NCBI GenBank assembly: GCA_028872685.1
Contig: JAPKEI010000044.1
Span: 1 to 12,334 of the forward strand
Direction of reading: 5' to 3'
From: Verrucomicrobiota bacterium
Lineage (GTDB): Bacteria; Verrucomicrobiota; Verrucomicrobiia; Limisphaerales; UBA1100
DNA: 12,334 nucleotides
The first letter of the stretch is position 1, and each line of letters opens with the position of its first letter. Below the pieces are notes generated by a model that made no database searches, was not told the origin of the DNA, and saw only the letters and a list, made by a program, of their open reading frames with translations. Both the position numbers and the translations under genes were made by a program. This document shows, piece by piece, positions 11,690-12,334 of the stretch.

Positions 11690-12334
11690 CTACTCCAAAA
11701 CCATTGTGTTTTTCAACACTCCAATCCCATCGATGCCGGCTTCGACGATGTCCCCCGGATTCAGGTGCACCCCTTTCGCGTGGCCCACGCCGGCGGCAGT
11801 GCCAGTAGAAATAATATCGCCCGGCTCCAACGTGATGAAGGCGGATACAAACGCAATCACCCCCGCTACGGGGAAAATCTGCTGCGCGGTGCTGGCGTCC
11901 TGATGCACCTCACCGTTTACGGTGAGCTTGAGCGGCAGTACCTGCGGATCTGGGATGGATTCCGGGCACGCGATGCACGGGCCGACGGGGCAACTGCCAT
12001 CATGCCATTTGCCATGTTGCCAATCGAAAAACTTGTCGCGATCACGCTCCTTACGATTCGGATTGGGTCGGAAGCCACGATCAGAAATATCATTCACCAC
12101 CGTGTACCCTGCCACATAATCCAAGGCCTCGGCTTCTGTCACTCCTTTAGCCTCCTTACCAATCACCACGCCCAGTTCACATTCCCAATCAATGTTGTCT
12201 GGCGACACAGCCGGGATAGGGATATCTCCACCATGACGATTCAAGGTAGTTGAAGGCGGTTTCATGAAGACATAGGGAAAAGTCTGGGCGCGCTCTACAG
12301 CTATGTCACCACCCTCCTCAATGTGCTTGGCGTA
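11690..12334 (-). CDS. Fumarylacetoacetate hydrolase (FAH) family protein, N-terminus beyond the window
   Basis: The frame is open to the right edge, giving 214 C-terminal residues. It does not start at the ATG at 12265: the preceding residues AQTFPYVF join MKPPSTTLNRHGG to form the family's VF-x-KP-x-S block. Metal-binding features follow: WECELGVVIG, with two acidic residues that bind the divalent ion, and NDISDRGF with the third. GKWHDGSCPVGPCI matches the family's GKSFDG-x-xPLGP segment, and ISTGTAAGVG with the ending GIGVLKNTMV matches the C-terminal part. Members hydrolyse or decarboxylate acylpyruvates and related 2-oxo acids in catabolic pathways; the substrate is not readable here. 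The zinc-ribbon gene starts 10 bases downstream and is probably co-transcribed. Confidence 0.9.
   Translation of the reverse strand, partial: YAKHIEEGGDIAVERAQTFPYVFMKPPSTTLNRHGGDIPIPAVSPDNIDWECELGVVIGKEAKGVTEAEALDYVAGYTVVNDISDRGFRPNPNRKERDRDKFFDWQHGKWHDGSCPVGPCIACPESIPDPQVLPLKLTVNGEVHQDASTAQQIFPVAGVIAFVSAFITLEPGDIISTGTAAGVGHAKGVHLNPGDIVEAGIDGIGVLKNTMVLE

Noticed and set aside
11567..12253. 228-aa open frame on the plus strand opposite the FAH gene
   Set aside because: It is antisense to a well-supported FAH gene and shows no recognisable domain; long antisense frames are common in GC-rich coding DNA.

Overview
The window reads as a chromosomal segment of a Gram-negative bacterium, most likely a member of the Verrucomicrobiota (perhaps the Limisphaerales/Pedosphaera-like groups). 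The hints are an ExbB-ExbD-TonB-like operon, a stand-alone prepilin-like protein with the FTLVELLVVIAII leader and a C-terminal FADGS segment, a large MFS protein of planctomycete/verrucomicrobial style, a Gfo/Idh/MocA oxidoreductase, and a two-hairpin REP-like repeat. The assignment is inference. Genes are dense, often overlap by 1-9 nt, and rarely show a clear Shine-Dalgarno sequence.

Layout. Positions 1-1937 (minus strand) hold an ExbB/ExbD/TonB-like operon, with the first 16 codons of a fourth gene at the left edge; all three junctions are 4-nt stop/start overlaps. Positions 2023-3686 (plus) hold a dimeric-type dUTPase, a hypoxanthine phosphoribosyltransferase, and the two molybdopterin synthase subunits MoaD and MoaE, which are separated by a REP-like element. 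Positions 3678-5278 (minus) hold purU and an exonuclease III gene, joined by a 1-nt overlap. A 608-aa MFS transporter (plus) then converges on a Gfo/Idh/MocA oxidoreductase (minus). A prepilin-like protein (minus) and a zinc-dependent alcohol dehydrogenase (plus) diverge from 9230/9296. Positions 10421-12334 are the accessory-looking end: a tRNA-Asn 3'-end-like fragment, a small four-helix membrane protein, a decayed fumarylacetoacetate hydrolase (FAH) tail, a double zinc-ribbon protein, and an FAH-family gene that runs off the right edge.

How the genes fit together. The left operon should form an inner-membrane ExbB/ExbD complex driving a TonB-like protein, but by eye the usual proton-path residues in both ExbB and ExbD are absent. 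The centre is housekeeping nucleotide, folate, molybdenum-cofactor and DNA-repair metabolism.

The points most worth a second look are the ExbB/ExbD pair without proton-path residues, the tRNA-Asn-like scar beside lower-GC genes, the FAH tail duplicated on the far side of a zinc-ribbon/PH-like gene, and the REP-like double hairpin just upstream of moaE. I see no CRISPR array, complete tRNA or rRNA gene, transposase or integrase. No stretch longer than about 300 bases lacks a gene; the longest gap is 138 bases (10421-10558).
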